Assembly: GCF_036325985.1 (NCBI RefSeq)
Contig: NZ_JAUHLI010000010.1
Span: 1 to 64,000, forward strand
DNA from: Alkalimonas cellulosilytica
Lineage (GTDB): Bacteria; Pseudomonadota; Gammaproteobacteria; Enterobacterales; Alteromonadaceae
Direction of reading: 5' to 3'
DNA: 64,000 nucleotides
Under the pieces are notes generated by a model. It was not told the DNA's origin. It did no database searches and was given only the letters and a program-made list of their open reading frames with translations. Below, in pieces: positions 15,140 through 23,506 of this stretch (positions are counted from its first letter, which is position 1; each line of letters begins with the position of its first letter). The position numbers and the translations under genes are program-made.

Positions 15140-16993
15140 TTAATTCTCAGGGATGGTCACATCAAGCTCAATGGTGTTGCCACCATTTACACTTAGTTGC
15201 AGCAGCGCCCTGTCACCGCTTTGTCCACCTTGAATACTGATTGGCAAGGCGCAGGCTCCATTTGTATTGGTACGTCGATCAGTACGACCGTCACAAAAAC
15301 CCACTGAGACCTCTAAGCCACCTTGATTCCGGGTATAGCTTACCTGCGCTTTAATCTCAATAAAGGGTAGCTGAATTTCCGCTGCGTCGCGCACATCAAG
15401 TGATAGCGTGGCCGTTTCACTCAAGCTACTGACACCGGATAGGTTACGCAACTGGAAATCCAGCAGGGCACTGTAACACCCTTGGTTGTCCACGACAGCC
15501 GCATCGGTATCGCTGACCTGGGCTATCAACCATACTTGAGCTGATCCAACAGGCTGATAGCGTGTATCCAGCTGCGGATCCTGACAGCCAAGCCCCAGCG
15601 TGTGTCGGTTGGCCGGATACGTCAGATAAAAGGTGCCGGCACCGGTTAGGGTTTGCACCCGACCCGGTTGCAATTCGCCAGCCGCATTTTCGCCTGCTAC
15701 CTGGATCCCTTTTAAGGCTGCTCCCACCAGGTACTGCACTGCATCCTGATCCTGCATAAAACCTGCTGTGGTAGTCATGGCTTCAGGAGACAGCTGCGCA
15801 ACAAAGCGGCTTTTATCTCTGGCCGGACTGTTCAGTAACAACACCCGATCATTGGGCTCAATAAAACGCTGGATACCGTTGTGTTCCACATAAGCACTTT
15901 GAAACAAACTGTTCTCAACATCCGTTAAACTGGCCTCACCCGCCCGAATGCCGGCATTGGTATACAACACATTTTGACTAAAGCCATAATCCAGCACCGG
16001 AGGGATATTTGATGTCAGTACCGTATCGAGCACGCCCAGGCTAACGACAGTGTCATCAGCAACAGCATTGCCATAGCGATCGGTCACCTGCAGTCCTCCC
16101 TTACGTCGATAGAAACCGTTACCCAGATCCTGAATAGCATTCTGGATCGGGTAACTGATTGCAATGCTGTGCGCCGGGCCGGAGGCCACATTAATGCGAC
16201 TGGACTGCACCAGCAAAGGGTTTGACCCACTCAGGGAAGGTAAAAACTCCACCAGTAACTCAATTACGCCCGGTAAGGTTCCTGCTGTTAACAGCGCCTG
16301 ACCAAGCCCCTGCTCTGTTGTCAGCTCCAGCTGATGACTGCCAGACTGCTCCAGCGGGTTCGGTAATGGCTTCAGCGATTCTCCGCCACCAGGCCGGGTG
16401 ATCATACTGACACGCAGATTCGCCTGTTGTTCATCTGCCGGAGTCACCCTTTGCCCATCCGCATTCTGCAACTCAATCCGTACAATGCTGGTTTCCTGCC
16501 CTGTCGTCCCAGCCACGGTTAAAGACGACACAGACAAGGATAACCCGAGCTGGTGTACCTCGGTCAAAGGATCGCCGCTTTCACCCGCCTCAATCAGAAC
16601 GGATTGACTGCGTTGTTGGCCATTACTGAAAATACTCACCAGGGCAGTGCCGGCCTCTGCGCCCGGATAAAGCTGTAACCGGGCCTCTCCCCGACCGGAA
16701 CCATCGGCATTGCCACGTGATGTGGTCATTACCTTACGACGAGTCACAGTATCATTATCAAAACTACCGAGCGTGGTGTGGAACTCGATGCTGGCATTCA
16801 CCAGGGGATCGCCATCAGCATTACGGGCGGTTGCAATCACATAGCGATACTGCTCAGGATGAGCTGTACTAAGTGGGCCTTCGGTCACCTGCAACTGCAA
16901 TTGCACCACATGTTTCTCACTGTCACCACCACAGCCGATCAGTACCAGTGCAACCAAACAAGCGGCGACAGCCAAAGCATACCGAACCATCAT
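15140..16993 (-). CDS. Large lipoprotein with Big-1/Ig-like repeats
   Basis: The 617-residue product has a lipoprotein signal (VALVLIGCGG, lipidated Cys at residue 21). Beta-sandwich segments follow that resemble invasin-type Big-1 domains (NADGDPLVNASIEFHTTLG, VTDRYGNAVADDTV). The C-terminal part has several cysteines and little similarity that I recognise. It is probably anchored in the outer membrane and may be an adhesin or surface scaffold. The start at 16993 has an AGGGG site 5 bases upstream; reading further back to 17062 would bury the lipobox. Confidence 0.72.
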   Translation of the reverse strand: MMVRYALAVAACLVALVLIGCGGDSEKHVVQLQLQVTEGPLSTAHPEQYRYVIATARNADGDPLVNASIEFHTTLGSFDNDTVTRRKVMTTSRGNADGSGRGEARLQLYPGAEAGTALVSIFSNGQQRSQSVLIEAGESGDPLTEVHQLGLSLSVSSLTVAGTTGQETSIVRIELQNADGQRVTPADEQQANLRVSMITRPGGGESLKPLPNPLEQSGSHQLELTTEQGLGQALLTAGTLPGVIELLVEFLPSLSGSNPLLVQSSRINVASGPAHSIAISYPIQNAIQDLGNGFYRRKGGLQVTDRYGNAVADDTVVSLGVLDTVLTSNIPPVLDYGFSQNVLYTNAGIRAGEASLTDVENSLFQSAYVEHNGIQRFIEPNDRVLLLNSPARDKSRFVAQLSPEAMTTTAGFMQDQDAVQYLVGAALKGIQVAGENAAGELQPGRVQTLTGAGTFYLTYPANRHTLGLGCQDPQLDTRYQPVGSAQVWLIAQVSDTDAAVVDNQGCYSALLDFQLRNLSGVSSLSETATLSLDVRDAAEIQLPFIEIKAQVSYTRNQGGLEVSVGFCDGRTDRRTNTNGACALPISIQGGQSGDRALLQLSVNGGNTIELDVTIPEN

Positions 16994-17095
16994 TTTTACC
17001 CCTGGGACATGAAATAAAGTACTGATTTTTATCATACTAACGTTCATCCTTTTGAATAGCAAAGCATTCCATCAACGCCAACCAACCGCTGTGTG

Positions 17096-17452
17096 TTAAC
17101 TATCACCACCGCAGGCTGCCACAAAAGCAATTTCGACCAACATGGCCGGATCCAGCAGTTCTACCTTAATGCAGGCGCGCGATGGGGCACAGCCTGCCGG
17201 CAGCCAGGCATCCCAGCATTGGTTAAAAGCCTCGACCTGGCTGCTATCGGTGATGTAAATGGTGGCACTAAGCAGCTTGCTGTGATCGCTGCCAATAGCG
17301 GCCAGCGTTTGCTCGGCCTGCTGAAAAATCTGCCGGGCCTGGCCGGCCATATCGGCACTGGTATCCTCTGGTACTTCGACAAAATGAGCGATGCCGTTAA
17401 AGACCGTGGCATCGGACCAGCGTTGGCTGGGGTTAAGACGTTGAATGGGCAT
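17096..17452 (-). CDS. RidA-family protein
   Basis: The 118-residue protein resembles the YjgF/YER057c/UK114 (Rid) family: an N-terminal PIQRLNPSQRWSDATVFNGIAHFVEVP, GQARQIFQQAEQTL and an ending with SRACIKVELLDPAMLVEIAFVA. RidA itself hydrolyses reactive enamines and imines made by PLP enzymes; its key arginine appears in SRACIKVE. Other subfamilies lack this activity. An AGGAG ribosome site fixes the start at 17452. It is divergent from the pseudouridine synthase. Confidence 0.85.
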   Translation of the reverse strand: MPIQRLNPSQRWSDATVFNGIAHFVEVPEDTSADMAGQARQIFQQAEQTLAAIGSDHSKLLSATIYITDSSQVEAFNQCWDAWLPAGCAPSRACIKVELLDPAMLVEIAFVAACGGDS

Positions 17453-17573
17453 AGCAGCTCCTGCCTGAAAAAAAAGATTAGTACCATAGCCTGAAGAAAA
17501 CACCAAGCACCTCACCAGCATCCAAGCTGCTTTTGTGCTAAGCTGGCAAGCCCGCAACCTGACTGAAACTACC

Positions 17574-18476
17574 GTGTCGATCGCCAAAACTGCCTCTGAA
17601 ATTACCTTACCACCCACCAGCAATGGCTGCAGCACCGTGTTTGATTTTTTGTGTCAGCGCTTTCCCAACATAGGTGAAACCATCTGGCGTGAGCGCATGG
17701 CAGCGGGCAAGGTGCATTGGCATCAGGGTGAACTGATCAGCGAGCAGACGCCATTTTTACCCAGCCGGCGGGTCTGTTATTACCGCGAAGTCACGGCCGA
17801 GCCGGTGATCCCCTTTGCCCATCGTATCCTGTATCAGGATGAGCATATCCTGATTGCCGACAAGCCGCACTTTTTGCCGGTGACGCCGGGTGGCGATTAC
17901 GTCAATGAATGCCTGCTGGCCCGGCTAAAGCGTGATACCGGCCTGGACGATCTGGTGCCGGTGCACCGGCTGGATCGCGATACCGCCGGCCTGGTGCTGT
18001 TCTCGTTAAACCCAAAAAGCCGCCCCGGCTATTACCAGTTGTTTGTTACCGGCAGCATTCAGAAACAGTATCAGGCGGTGGCCCGGCTGACACCACAGCT
18101 GCAGCAAGCGGCTTTGCCACAGCGCTGGCACATTGAAAACCGCATTGAAAAAGCCAACCCAGGCTTTATCAACCGCATCGCCGCAGGCGAGCCCAATGCC
18201 CGCTCCACCATCGCGCTGACTGAGCGCAGCGGGGAGTTGGGGCTCTTTCAATTGCAGCCCCATACCGGCAAAACCCATCAACTGCGGCTGCATATGCTCA
18301 GCCTGGGTGTGCCAATATTGTACGATCGCTATTACCCCGAGCTTTTTCCCAAGCAGGCCCCCAACTTCAGCCAGCCGTTGCAGCTGTTGGCCAAACAGCT
18401 CAGCTTCACCGACCCAACCACTGGCGAGGCCCGGCATTTTGTATCCGGCTTTGAACTGCAGGAGCGACCGTCATGA
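17574..18476 (+). CDS. RluA-family pseudouridine synthase
   Basis: The 300-residue enzyme carries the RluA motif VHRLDRDTAGLVLF with the catalytic aspartate, the preceding LIADKPHFLPVTPGG and the C-terminal PHTGKTHQLRLHML. These enzymes isomerise uridine in rRNA or tRNA; the exact target cannot be read. The first 50 residues form a short S4-like segment. Start choice is uncertain: GTG at 17574 or GTG at 17535, both without a clear ribosome site. Its stop overlaps the next gene (ATGA). Confidence 0.87.
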   Translation: MSIAKTASEITLPPTSNGCSTVFDFLCQRFPNIGETIWRERMAAGKVHWHQGELISEQTPFLPSRRVCYYREVTAEPVIPFAHRILYQDEHILIADKPHFLPVTPGGDYVNECLLARLKRDTGLDDLVPVHRLDRDTAGLVLFSLNPKSRPGYYQLFVTGSIQKQYQAVARLTPQLQQAALPQRWHIENRIEKANPGFINRIAAGEPNARSTIALTERSGELGLFQLQPHTGKTHQLRLHMLSLGVPILYDRYYPELFPKQAPNFSQPLQLLAKQLSFTDPTTGEARHFVSGFELQERPS

Positions 18477-19000
18477 ACCATGGCTGTGGGCTGGGCGATG
18501 CCAATGCCATGCTGCGGGTTTATGTGGCAAAACGGCCACCGATGCAGGAGTATGCCCAGTTAAGCGGGGTACAGCCACTGTGCCGCGGCGAAATCGACAG
18601 CATCAATCAAGCATGCGGCAATGGCTGGCGCAAGCTGTTTAATGTGTACGCCAAACTGGTTCAGGCATTGCCAGAAGCCCTGCAGCCACTGAAACAAGCC
18701 AGCACCAGCTGGCAAAGCTATCGGGATCAGCATCTGCTGCAAGCGGGCAGTGGCACAGCACTGCTGTTTAGCGCGCCGCAGCTGGAACCAACCAACAACA
18801 CCCTGCATATCATCGCCGGCCGCACCCACGCCAAAGCGCTGCTGGCTGGCGGCCTTGACGCCCAACTCGACTGGCTGGATCACGAGTTCGCTATCGATAA
18901 GAAGCAACGGCTGCTGGTTTGTCCGTATTTTGACTACCGGCAACTGAGCAATGAAAAAATCGAGCGGCTATGCGGTTTGATTACAAAGATTATTGCTTAA
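18473..19000 (+). CDS. Unrecognised conserved-looking protein coupled to the pseudouridine synthase
   Basis: The 175-residue soluble product is an alpha/beta protein with no signal peptide or membrane span. Notable segments are GDANAMLRVYVAKRPP at the start and LHIIAGRTHAKALL, then LLVCPYFDYRQLSNEKIERL near the end. It overlaps the preceding gene by ATGA, so it is translated with it. Its stop interlocks with that of the opposite-strand gene in a TTAA. I cannot assign a family or function. Confidence 0.65.
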   Translation: MNHGCGLGDANAMLRVYVAKRPPMQEYAQLSGVQPLCRGEIDSINQACGNGWRKLFNVYAKLVQALPEALQPLKQASTSWQSYRDQHLLQAGSGTALLFSAPQLEPTNNTLHIIAGRTHAKALLAGGLDAQLDWLDHEFAIDKKQRLLVCPYFDYRQLSNEKIERLCGLITKIIA

Positions 19001-19452
19001 CCAGGTACCTGCTGAGCTCCAGTTTGCTCAAGCAAGCGCCAGTGCCGAAAGGTTTTGTGCAGCAGGGTAATCAAGATAAGTGAAATCAGCATGCTAAGAT
19101 CCAGCATCCCAGTCGTGGCAAAGCGATACACCGCATCCGCCAACACCAGATAACTTAGCACCAGACAACTGATCAACCCGGCATAGTGGCCTCGCAACAA
19201 CCCATAAAAACTGATGGCCATCAATGCGAACCCTACCCACAGTACTGCAAGCATCAACAACCGTTGTTCCAGCGCATACTCCAATAAAGTAATGTAAGGA
19301 GGAGGATTTCCACCCAGCGAATAAACACTGGCGACAAGAGAAATGACAAAGGATAGGCCAAGCAACAGCATGCCTACAAACTTCAGCCATACAGATACCG
19401 CCTGGCGGCGCTGCTGAAATAAATCGTTGTTATCCATCTGTGCGATATTCAT
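18997..19452 (-). CDS. Four-helix membrane protein of unknown function
   Basis: The 151-residue product has four predicted membrane helices: about 23-45 (LKFVGMLLLGLSFVISLVAS), 65-85, 90-110 and 120-138. N- and C-termini are short and cytoplasmic-like (RRQAVSVW, HKTFRHWRLLEQ). I recognise no motif. It marks the left edge of the accessory island, since the next genes have higher AT content and defence-type functions. Confidence 0.6.
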   Translation of the reverse strand: MNIAQMDNNDLFQQRRQAVSVWLKFVGMLLLGLSFVISLVASVYSLGGNPPPYITLLEYALEQRLLMLAVLWVGFALMAISFYGLLRGHYAGLISCLVLSYLVLADAVYRFATTGMLDLSMLISLILITLLHKTFRHWRLLEQTGAQQVPG

Positions 19453-19471
19453 TTACTGTCCTTAGTGAGCA

Positions 19472-19729
19472 TTATTTCCGCTCATAACTGTAGCATGAAA
19501 CAGATTGTAAATGAAGTTTACAATTGAAAGGTGTCGTTATTTCAATGAATGAAGTTAACGCATATTTCTGCGCATACTCCTCAATTGCATCATTCAGCTC
19601 AAGCTCTCCAAATTGAGCTAACCACTCCTCCTTCGTGTAGCCAGTATCGTCAAAGTCAATGCAGTACATTGCCTTTAAATGCTCACTAAGCAATTCAAAA
19701 TAATCGCTATTTGAACTAGATATGGACAT
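19472..19729 (-). CDS. Small acidic protein divergent from the controller gene
   Basis: The 84-residue product (MSISSSNSDYFELLSEHLK...) is soluble and acidic in its first half, with EEWLAQFGELELNDAIEEYAQKY as a likely helical core. A longer in-frame reading to 19765 would start inside the controller operator, so the ATG at 19729 is preferred. It sits just left of the C-box, so it may be a third component or an inhibitor in the same system. I do not recognise the family. Confidence 0.5.
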   Translation of the reverse strand: MSISSSNSDYFELLSEHLKAMYCIDFDDTGYTKEEWLAQFGELELNDAIEEYAQKYALTSFIEITTPFNCKLHLQSVSCYSYERK

Positions 19730-19742
19730 AAGAAAACTCACA

Positions 19743-19777
19743 ATGTGACTTATAGTCCGTAGCATTATAAGTCACAT
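19743..19777. promoter_or_regulatory. C-box operator of a restriction-type controller protein
   Basis: Perfect 12-base arms ATGTGACTTATA (19743-19754) and TATAAGTCACAT (19766-19777) flank 11 bases. The left half contains GACTTATAGTCCGT, the hallmark C-box sequence (GACT-N3-AGTC plus a central GT). From memory it nearly equals the 35-bp tandem operator of C.Esp1396I. It lies 40 bp before the controller start, where C proteins activate and then repress their own operon. Confidence 0.8.
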
Positions 19778-19817
19778 CGACTGAGGATGTAAGCTCTTAT
19801 CTTACAGGAAATGAGCA

Positions 19818-20042
19818 ATGCATCAGGACGCTTTGCAACAATTCGGTTTACGCATCAAGCAACTGCGGCAGGCTCAAGGCATCAGTCAAGAAGAATTAGG
19901 TGCTAGGGCCCAGCTGGATCGCACTTACATCAGTGGTATTGAGCGTGGCAAACGCAATGTCAGCTTTAAAAACATTGTGTTGATAGCAGATGCGTTGCAG
20001 ATCTCTGTGGCAGAGCTTTTTAATGTACCGGAGTTCAGCTGA
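19818..20042 (+). CDS. Controller (C) protein, XRE-type autoregulator
   Basis: The 74-residue helix-turn-helix protein (RIKQLRQAQGISQEELGARAQLDRTYISGIERG...) has the length and recognition helix of restriction-modification controller proteins. The LDRTYISGIER segment matches what I recall of C.Esp1396I. These dimers bind C-boxes cooperatively to time nuclease expression. A matching C-box stands directly upstream. Its stop overlaps the nuclease-helicase start (TGATG). No methyltransferase is in the island, so the timing logic here must differ from a normal restriction system. Confidence 0.85.
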   Translation: MHQDALQQFGLRIKQLRQAQGISQEELGARAQLDRTYISGIERGKRNVSFKNIVLIADALQISVAELFNVPEFS

Positions 20043-22030
20043 TGAGCCGCGCTTACTACACAGCTTCCATCCCTGAATTCTTAGCTGCTGATCAGGCATC
20101 GATTCTTGGGCAGATCACACCATTGCATGGACAAGATCTGCTGCACTCACAAACACAAGCGTGGATTGCACAAATAAGCTTGCTAAAACAGACATTGTCA
20201 GCCACCTCACAGCAAGGCCAGCTGTTTTTTGAGTTTATGATCCCACGAATGGGGCGCAGGGCCGATGTGGTACTTGTCCTTAATGGGATTATTTTTGTCC
20301 TTGAATTTAAAGTAGGTGCAAACACATACAGCTATGCCGATAGAGCACAAACTGCTGGTTATGCGCTTGATCTCAAGCACTTCCATGAAGGAAGCCATCA
20401 CCTGCCGATAGTTCCCATCTTAGTTTGTACCAAAGCGACTGAAGAGTTTACTTCGCTCACATACAGCCAAGAACAGGTTGCATCGGTTTTGTGTTGTAAC
20501 GGCATCAACTTAGCTACCCTTCTCAGTTCAGTGAGCCAGCAATTGGCTGCTTCGCCCTTTGATATCGCACACTGGCTTGCAGCATCGTATAAGCCAACGC
20601 CAACTATCGTAGAGGCTGCGCAAGCACTTTATGCCAAACATGATGTGGTCGATATTACTCGGTCAGAAGCAGGCAGTGAGAACATCGGAAAAACTTGCCA
20701 CAAACTCTTTGAAATCATTCACCGAGCACGATTGCAACAGCAAAAAGTCATTTGTTTTGTCACCGGCGTGCCTGGTGCCGGTAAAACTTTAGTGGGCTTG
20801 AACATCGCAAATCAACACGCCAACCCGAATGATGATGAATACTCAGTATTTCTTAGTGGCAATGGGCCTCTGGTTGCCGTGCTACAAGAGGCACTAGCAC
20901 AGGACTTGTTCCAAGCTGAGCGCACCCGTCAACTAGAACCCATTACTCAACCAATTACTAAGAAAGAAGCGCGCCAGCGCGTTGAAAGTTTCATTCAAAA
21001 TATTCACCGCTTTCGAGACGAGTACATCAAGGAACAAGCAAAGCCACCTGAGCATGTCGCTATTTTTGATGAAGCACAACGCGCTTGGGATTTAGAACAA
21101 ACGGCCAAGTTTATGCAACAAAAACGTGGCCTGTTCGACTTCAATATGTCCGAGCCAGAGTTTTTAATTTCAGTCATGGATCGCCATCAAGACTGGGCAG
21201 TGATCATTGCCCTTATCGGCGGCGGGCAAGAAATTAATGTCGGTGAGGCGGGTATTATTGGCTGGTTTAAAGCCATTGAGCATGGCTTTTCACATTGGCA
21301 AGTTTACTGCTCACCTAACCTGCTAGCAGGTGAATACGTCAATGACGGTATTGAACAAGCAAGGTTGAAGCATTTTCAACAGGAATCAAGCTTGCACTTA
21401 GCAACATCCATGCGCTCATTTCGCGCTGAAAACCTATCTTCATTTGTTCATTATCTGATTGCAGGTGATGCCAACAAGGCCAAACAGGTTTATTCAACCA
21501 TAGCAAGCCAATACCCAATCGTGCTTAGCCGCGATCTGGCTCAAGCAAGGGATTGGTTAAAACAGCAAACACTAGCCAACCGCCGTTCAGGCTTACTGGC
21601 GTCATCCAATGCAATTCGCCTAAAAGCAGAAGGAATTTTTGTCAAAAATACCATTGAACCTGAGAAGTGGTTTTTAGCAGCGCCGAACGATATTCGTTCA
21701 AGCAACTTTCTAGAGGATACTGCCACAGAGTTTGACGTGCAGGGCTTAGAGCTTGATTGGGCCTTAGTTGCATGGGACGCTGATCTGCGTTTTACCGATA
21801 ACGGGTTCCAACATTGGCGCTTTGCTGGAACAAAGTGGCAGAAAAGACAACAGCGAGTACAACAACAGTACTTGGAAAACGCCTACCGTGTGTTATTAAC
21901 ACGGGCCCGCGAAGGGATGGTTATATTTGTACCTGAGGGTAATGATACCGACTCAACCCGTCAAACGTCTTTCTACGATGGCACCTACGCATTTTTACAA
22001 GCCTGTGGCTTACCAACATTGAAATGCTAA
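20042..22030 (+). CDS. PD-(D/E)XK nuclease fused to an SF1 (DUF2075) helicase
   Basis: The 662-residue protein has an N-terminal nuclease core: Asp75 in RRADVVLVL, Glu88-x-Lys90 in FVLEFKVG and a RecB-like Gln at about 103 in QTAGYALDL. A DUF2075 helicase follows: Walker A GVPGAGKT (about 242-249), motif II IFDEAQRAWD (341-350), GGGQEINVGE (about 393-402), a GLELDW motif and motif VI YRVLLTRARE near 615. All key residues are present, so both activities look intact. It is translationally coupled to a C protein and probably acts on invading nucleic acid. The defence role is inferred. Confidence 0.85.
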   Translation: MSRAYYTASIPEFLAADQASILGQITPLHGQDLLHSQTQAWIAQISLLKQTLSATSQQGQLFFEFMIPRMGRRADVVLVLNGIIFVLEFKVGANTYSYADRAQTAGYALDLKHFHEGSHHLPIVPILVCTKATEEFTSLTYSQEQVASVLCCNGINLATLLSSVSQQLAASPFDIAHWLAASYKPTPTIVEAAQALYAKHDVVDITRSEAGSENIGKTCHKLFEIIHRARLQQQKVICFVTGVPGAGKTLVGLNIANQHANPNDDEYSVFLSGNGPLVAVLQEALAQDLFQAERTRQLEPITQPITKKEARQRVESFIQNIHRFRDEYIKEQAKPPEHVAIFDEAQRAWDLEQTAKFMQQKRGLFDFNMSEPEFLISVMDRHQDWAVIIALIGGGQEINVGEAGIIGWFKAIEHGFSHWQVYCSPNLLAGEYVNDGIEQARLKHFQQESSLHLATSMRSFRAENLSSFVHYLIAGDANKAKQVYSTIASQYPIVLSRDLAQARDWLKQQTLANRRSGLLASSNAIRLKAEGIFVKNTIEPEKWFLAAPNDIRSSNFLEDTATEFDVQGLELDWALVAWDADLRFTDNGFQHWRFAGTKWQKRQQRVQQQYLENAYRVLLTRAREGMVIFVPEGNDTDSTRQTSFYDGTYAFLQACGLPTLKC

Positions 22031-22106
22031 CATTTCAAACTGGCTTCGTACTGGTAATAGTTTTGCCGAGTGCCCGACAGCTTAAACCACTCCAACACTT
22101 TAAACT

Positions 22107-22129
22107 CACTTTTATGCTCATATAAAGTG
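22107..22129. repeat. Palindrome upstream of the LRR-like gene
   Basis: CACTTTTATG (22107-22116) pairs with CATATAAAGTG (22119-22129), with one bulged base. It resembles the palindrome downstream of the same gene (23131-23154). The stretch 22031-22282 holds no other feature I can support. Confidence 0.5.
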
Positions 22130-22282
22130 TATAACTGCTGCCGTTGCCAGATGACAAAGACAAAGACAAAGCGGCCCTTTACCGCTTGCACCCAAACATT
22201 GCAACCAACAACAAAAGCAAAATCTGTTGCCAGTTATGGAGCCTATTTTTCCCAAGGTTTCTTGATCAGCAAGGAGTGACAC

Positions 22283-23077
22283 ATGGTACACGACGGCTAC
22301 ATTGACCTTATCGAACCCGAGGTTTCCGGCGGAAAAATATCGCGCGCTCGTCTTGATCTGCTGCAGGACGTTGAAGGCGACAAGGTTCGCATCAGTGGGT
22401 TGCGGCAGGATACCCTCGAATACTTCGTTCACGCCTATGGACAAAGATTCAAAGCCATTGAGTTGTGGAAGTGCCCTCAAGTAGCCGATTTGTCGCCCCT
22501 GGAAGACCTCCACCAAGTGCAGTCCATCAGCCTATTTTGGAACCAAAAAGCCGATCGCCTGTGGCGTGTGGCGAAGAACAAAGACTTGGTCAAGTTGTCG
22601 CTGCAAGATGTGAACCACGCGAACGACCTGGCTCCGTTAGCCGACTCCCCCATCCTGCAACGACTGAGTTTTGGCAATGAAATCTGGAGCAAACATCATG
22701 TACTTTCGCTGGCACCGCTGGAGCATCTGCCCGCGTTAACCCACCTCGACATCAACCCCAAAGCTATTGAAGACAATAGCGCACGTCCGCTTACAAAGAT
22801 CCCCAGGTTGCAGGCACTCGACTTTAGCAGTCGCCTTTTTACCACCGAGAAAGTTGCGTGGTTAAAAGCTCGATTACCAGACAACATTGAGTCTCCGCAC
22901 TTAGCCCCGTTTGTGAGGATTGACGCTGGCTTGAAAGAAGACATTATGGTGATCGGTAAGCGCAAGCCCTTTCTAAACGCTGAAAAAGATGCTGTGCGTT
23001 TGGCCAAATATGTTGAAAAATTTAATGCGCTGGTGGCCTTCTACCGTGCGCATCCCGAAGCCAATGAGCCAAGCTAA
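22283..23077 (+). CDS. Leucine-rich-repeat-like protein of the island
   Basis: The 264-residue soluble protein has irregular repeats with the LRR-type spacing: FKAIELWKCPQVADLSPLEDL, VQSISLFWNQ, LVKLSLQDVNHANDLAPLAD, LQRLSFGNE, LAPLEHLPALTHLDINP and LQALDFSS. A basic C-terminal tail follows. LRR solenoids bind proteins; no enzyme motif is visible. A strong AAGGAG site precedes the ATG. It is alone between two similar palindromes. Whether it belongs functionally to the nuclease-helicase 250 bp upstream is unknown. Confidence 0.65.
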   Translation: MVHDGYIDLIEPEVSGGKISRARLDLLQDVEGDKVRISGLRQDTLEYFVHAYGQRFKAIELWKCPQVADLSPLEDLHQVQSISLFWNQKADRLWRVAKNKDLVKLSLQDVNHANDLAPLADSPILQRLSFGNEIWSKHHVLSLAPLEHLPALTHLDINPKAIEDNSARPLTKIPRLQALDFSSRLFTTEKVAWLKARLPDNIESPHLAPFVRIDAGLKEDIMVIGKRKPFLNAEKDAVRLAKYVEKFNALVAFYRAHPEANEPS

Positions 23078-23130
23078 GTTAGCGCTACTTCACAACGTAT
23101 CACTGGCAGAGCAAAGCGGACCTACACATC

Positions 23131-23154
23131 ACATTTTTATGCGCATAAAAGTGT
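23131..23154. repeat. Palindrome downstream of the LRR-like gene
   Basis: TTTTATGCGCATAAAA (23135-23150) is a perfect 16-bp palindrome, extended to 24 bp with one mismatched pair. It resembles 22107-22129, and both are followed by GTGT and, a few bases later, GCT. Confidence 0.5.
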
Positions 23155-23227
23155 TGGATTGCTACAATGTTCAAGCTTTGAAGCATGCTGATAGCTGACG
23201 ATAGATTTTATTTTGTTGGAATAAGGC

Positions 23228-23506
23228 TCAACGTGCTTTCATCGGTTTAATGGTTAGCTGATAACCACAAGCATGTGCGTACTTGGTCAGCGTCGACCAG
23301 CTGGGGTTGGCATTGCCCCTTTCCAGTCGACTTACATTGCTTTTCTGAGTTTGCATTCTTTCAGCAACCTGTGTTTGGGTTAAACCGGCCTCGGTGCGCA
23401 TCGACAGCAATTGATCGATCAGCGAAAACTCACCTTCGAGCTGGTCATATTCAGCTTTTACCTCAGGGTTCGCTAAGGCTCGCTGCTTTAATGTTTCAAG
23501 ACTCAT
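23228..23506 (-). CDS. HigA-like antitoxin, XRE family
   Basis: The 92-residue protein has a C-terminal helix-turn-helix (LTQTQVAERMQTQKSNVSRLERGNANPSWSTL) preceded by a helical toxin-contacting part (LETLKQRALANPEVKAEYDQLE). It should neutralise the upstream RelE/HigB-type toxin and repress the operon. The start at 23506 overlaps the toxin end by 11 bases and follows an AGAGG site. Toxin-first order is typical of HigBA. Confidence 0.85.
   Translation of the reverse strand: MSLETLKQRALANPEVKAEYDQLEGEFSLIDQLLSMRTEAGLTQTQVAERMQTQKSNVSRLERGNANPSWSTLTKYAHACGYQLTIKPMKAR

Noticed and set aside
22026..23090. Integron cassette with attC sites around the LRR-like gene
   Set aside because: GCTAAC and GTTAGC-like cores occur near the borders, but they do not form the RYYYAAC/GTTRRRY pairs of attC, and the flanking palindromes are too short.
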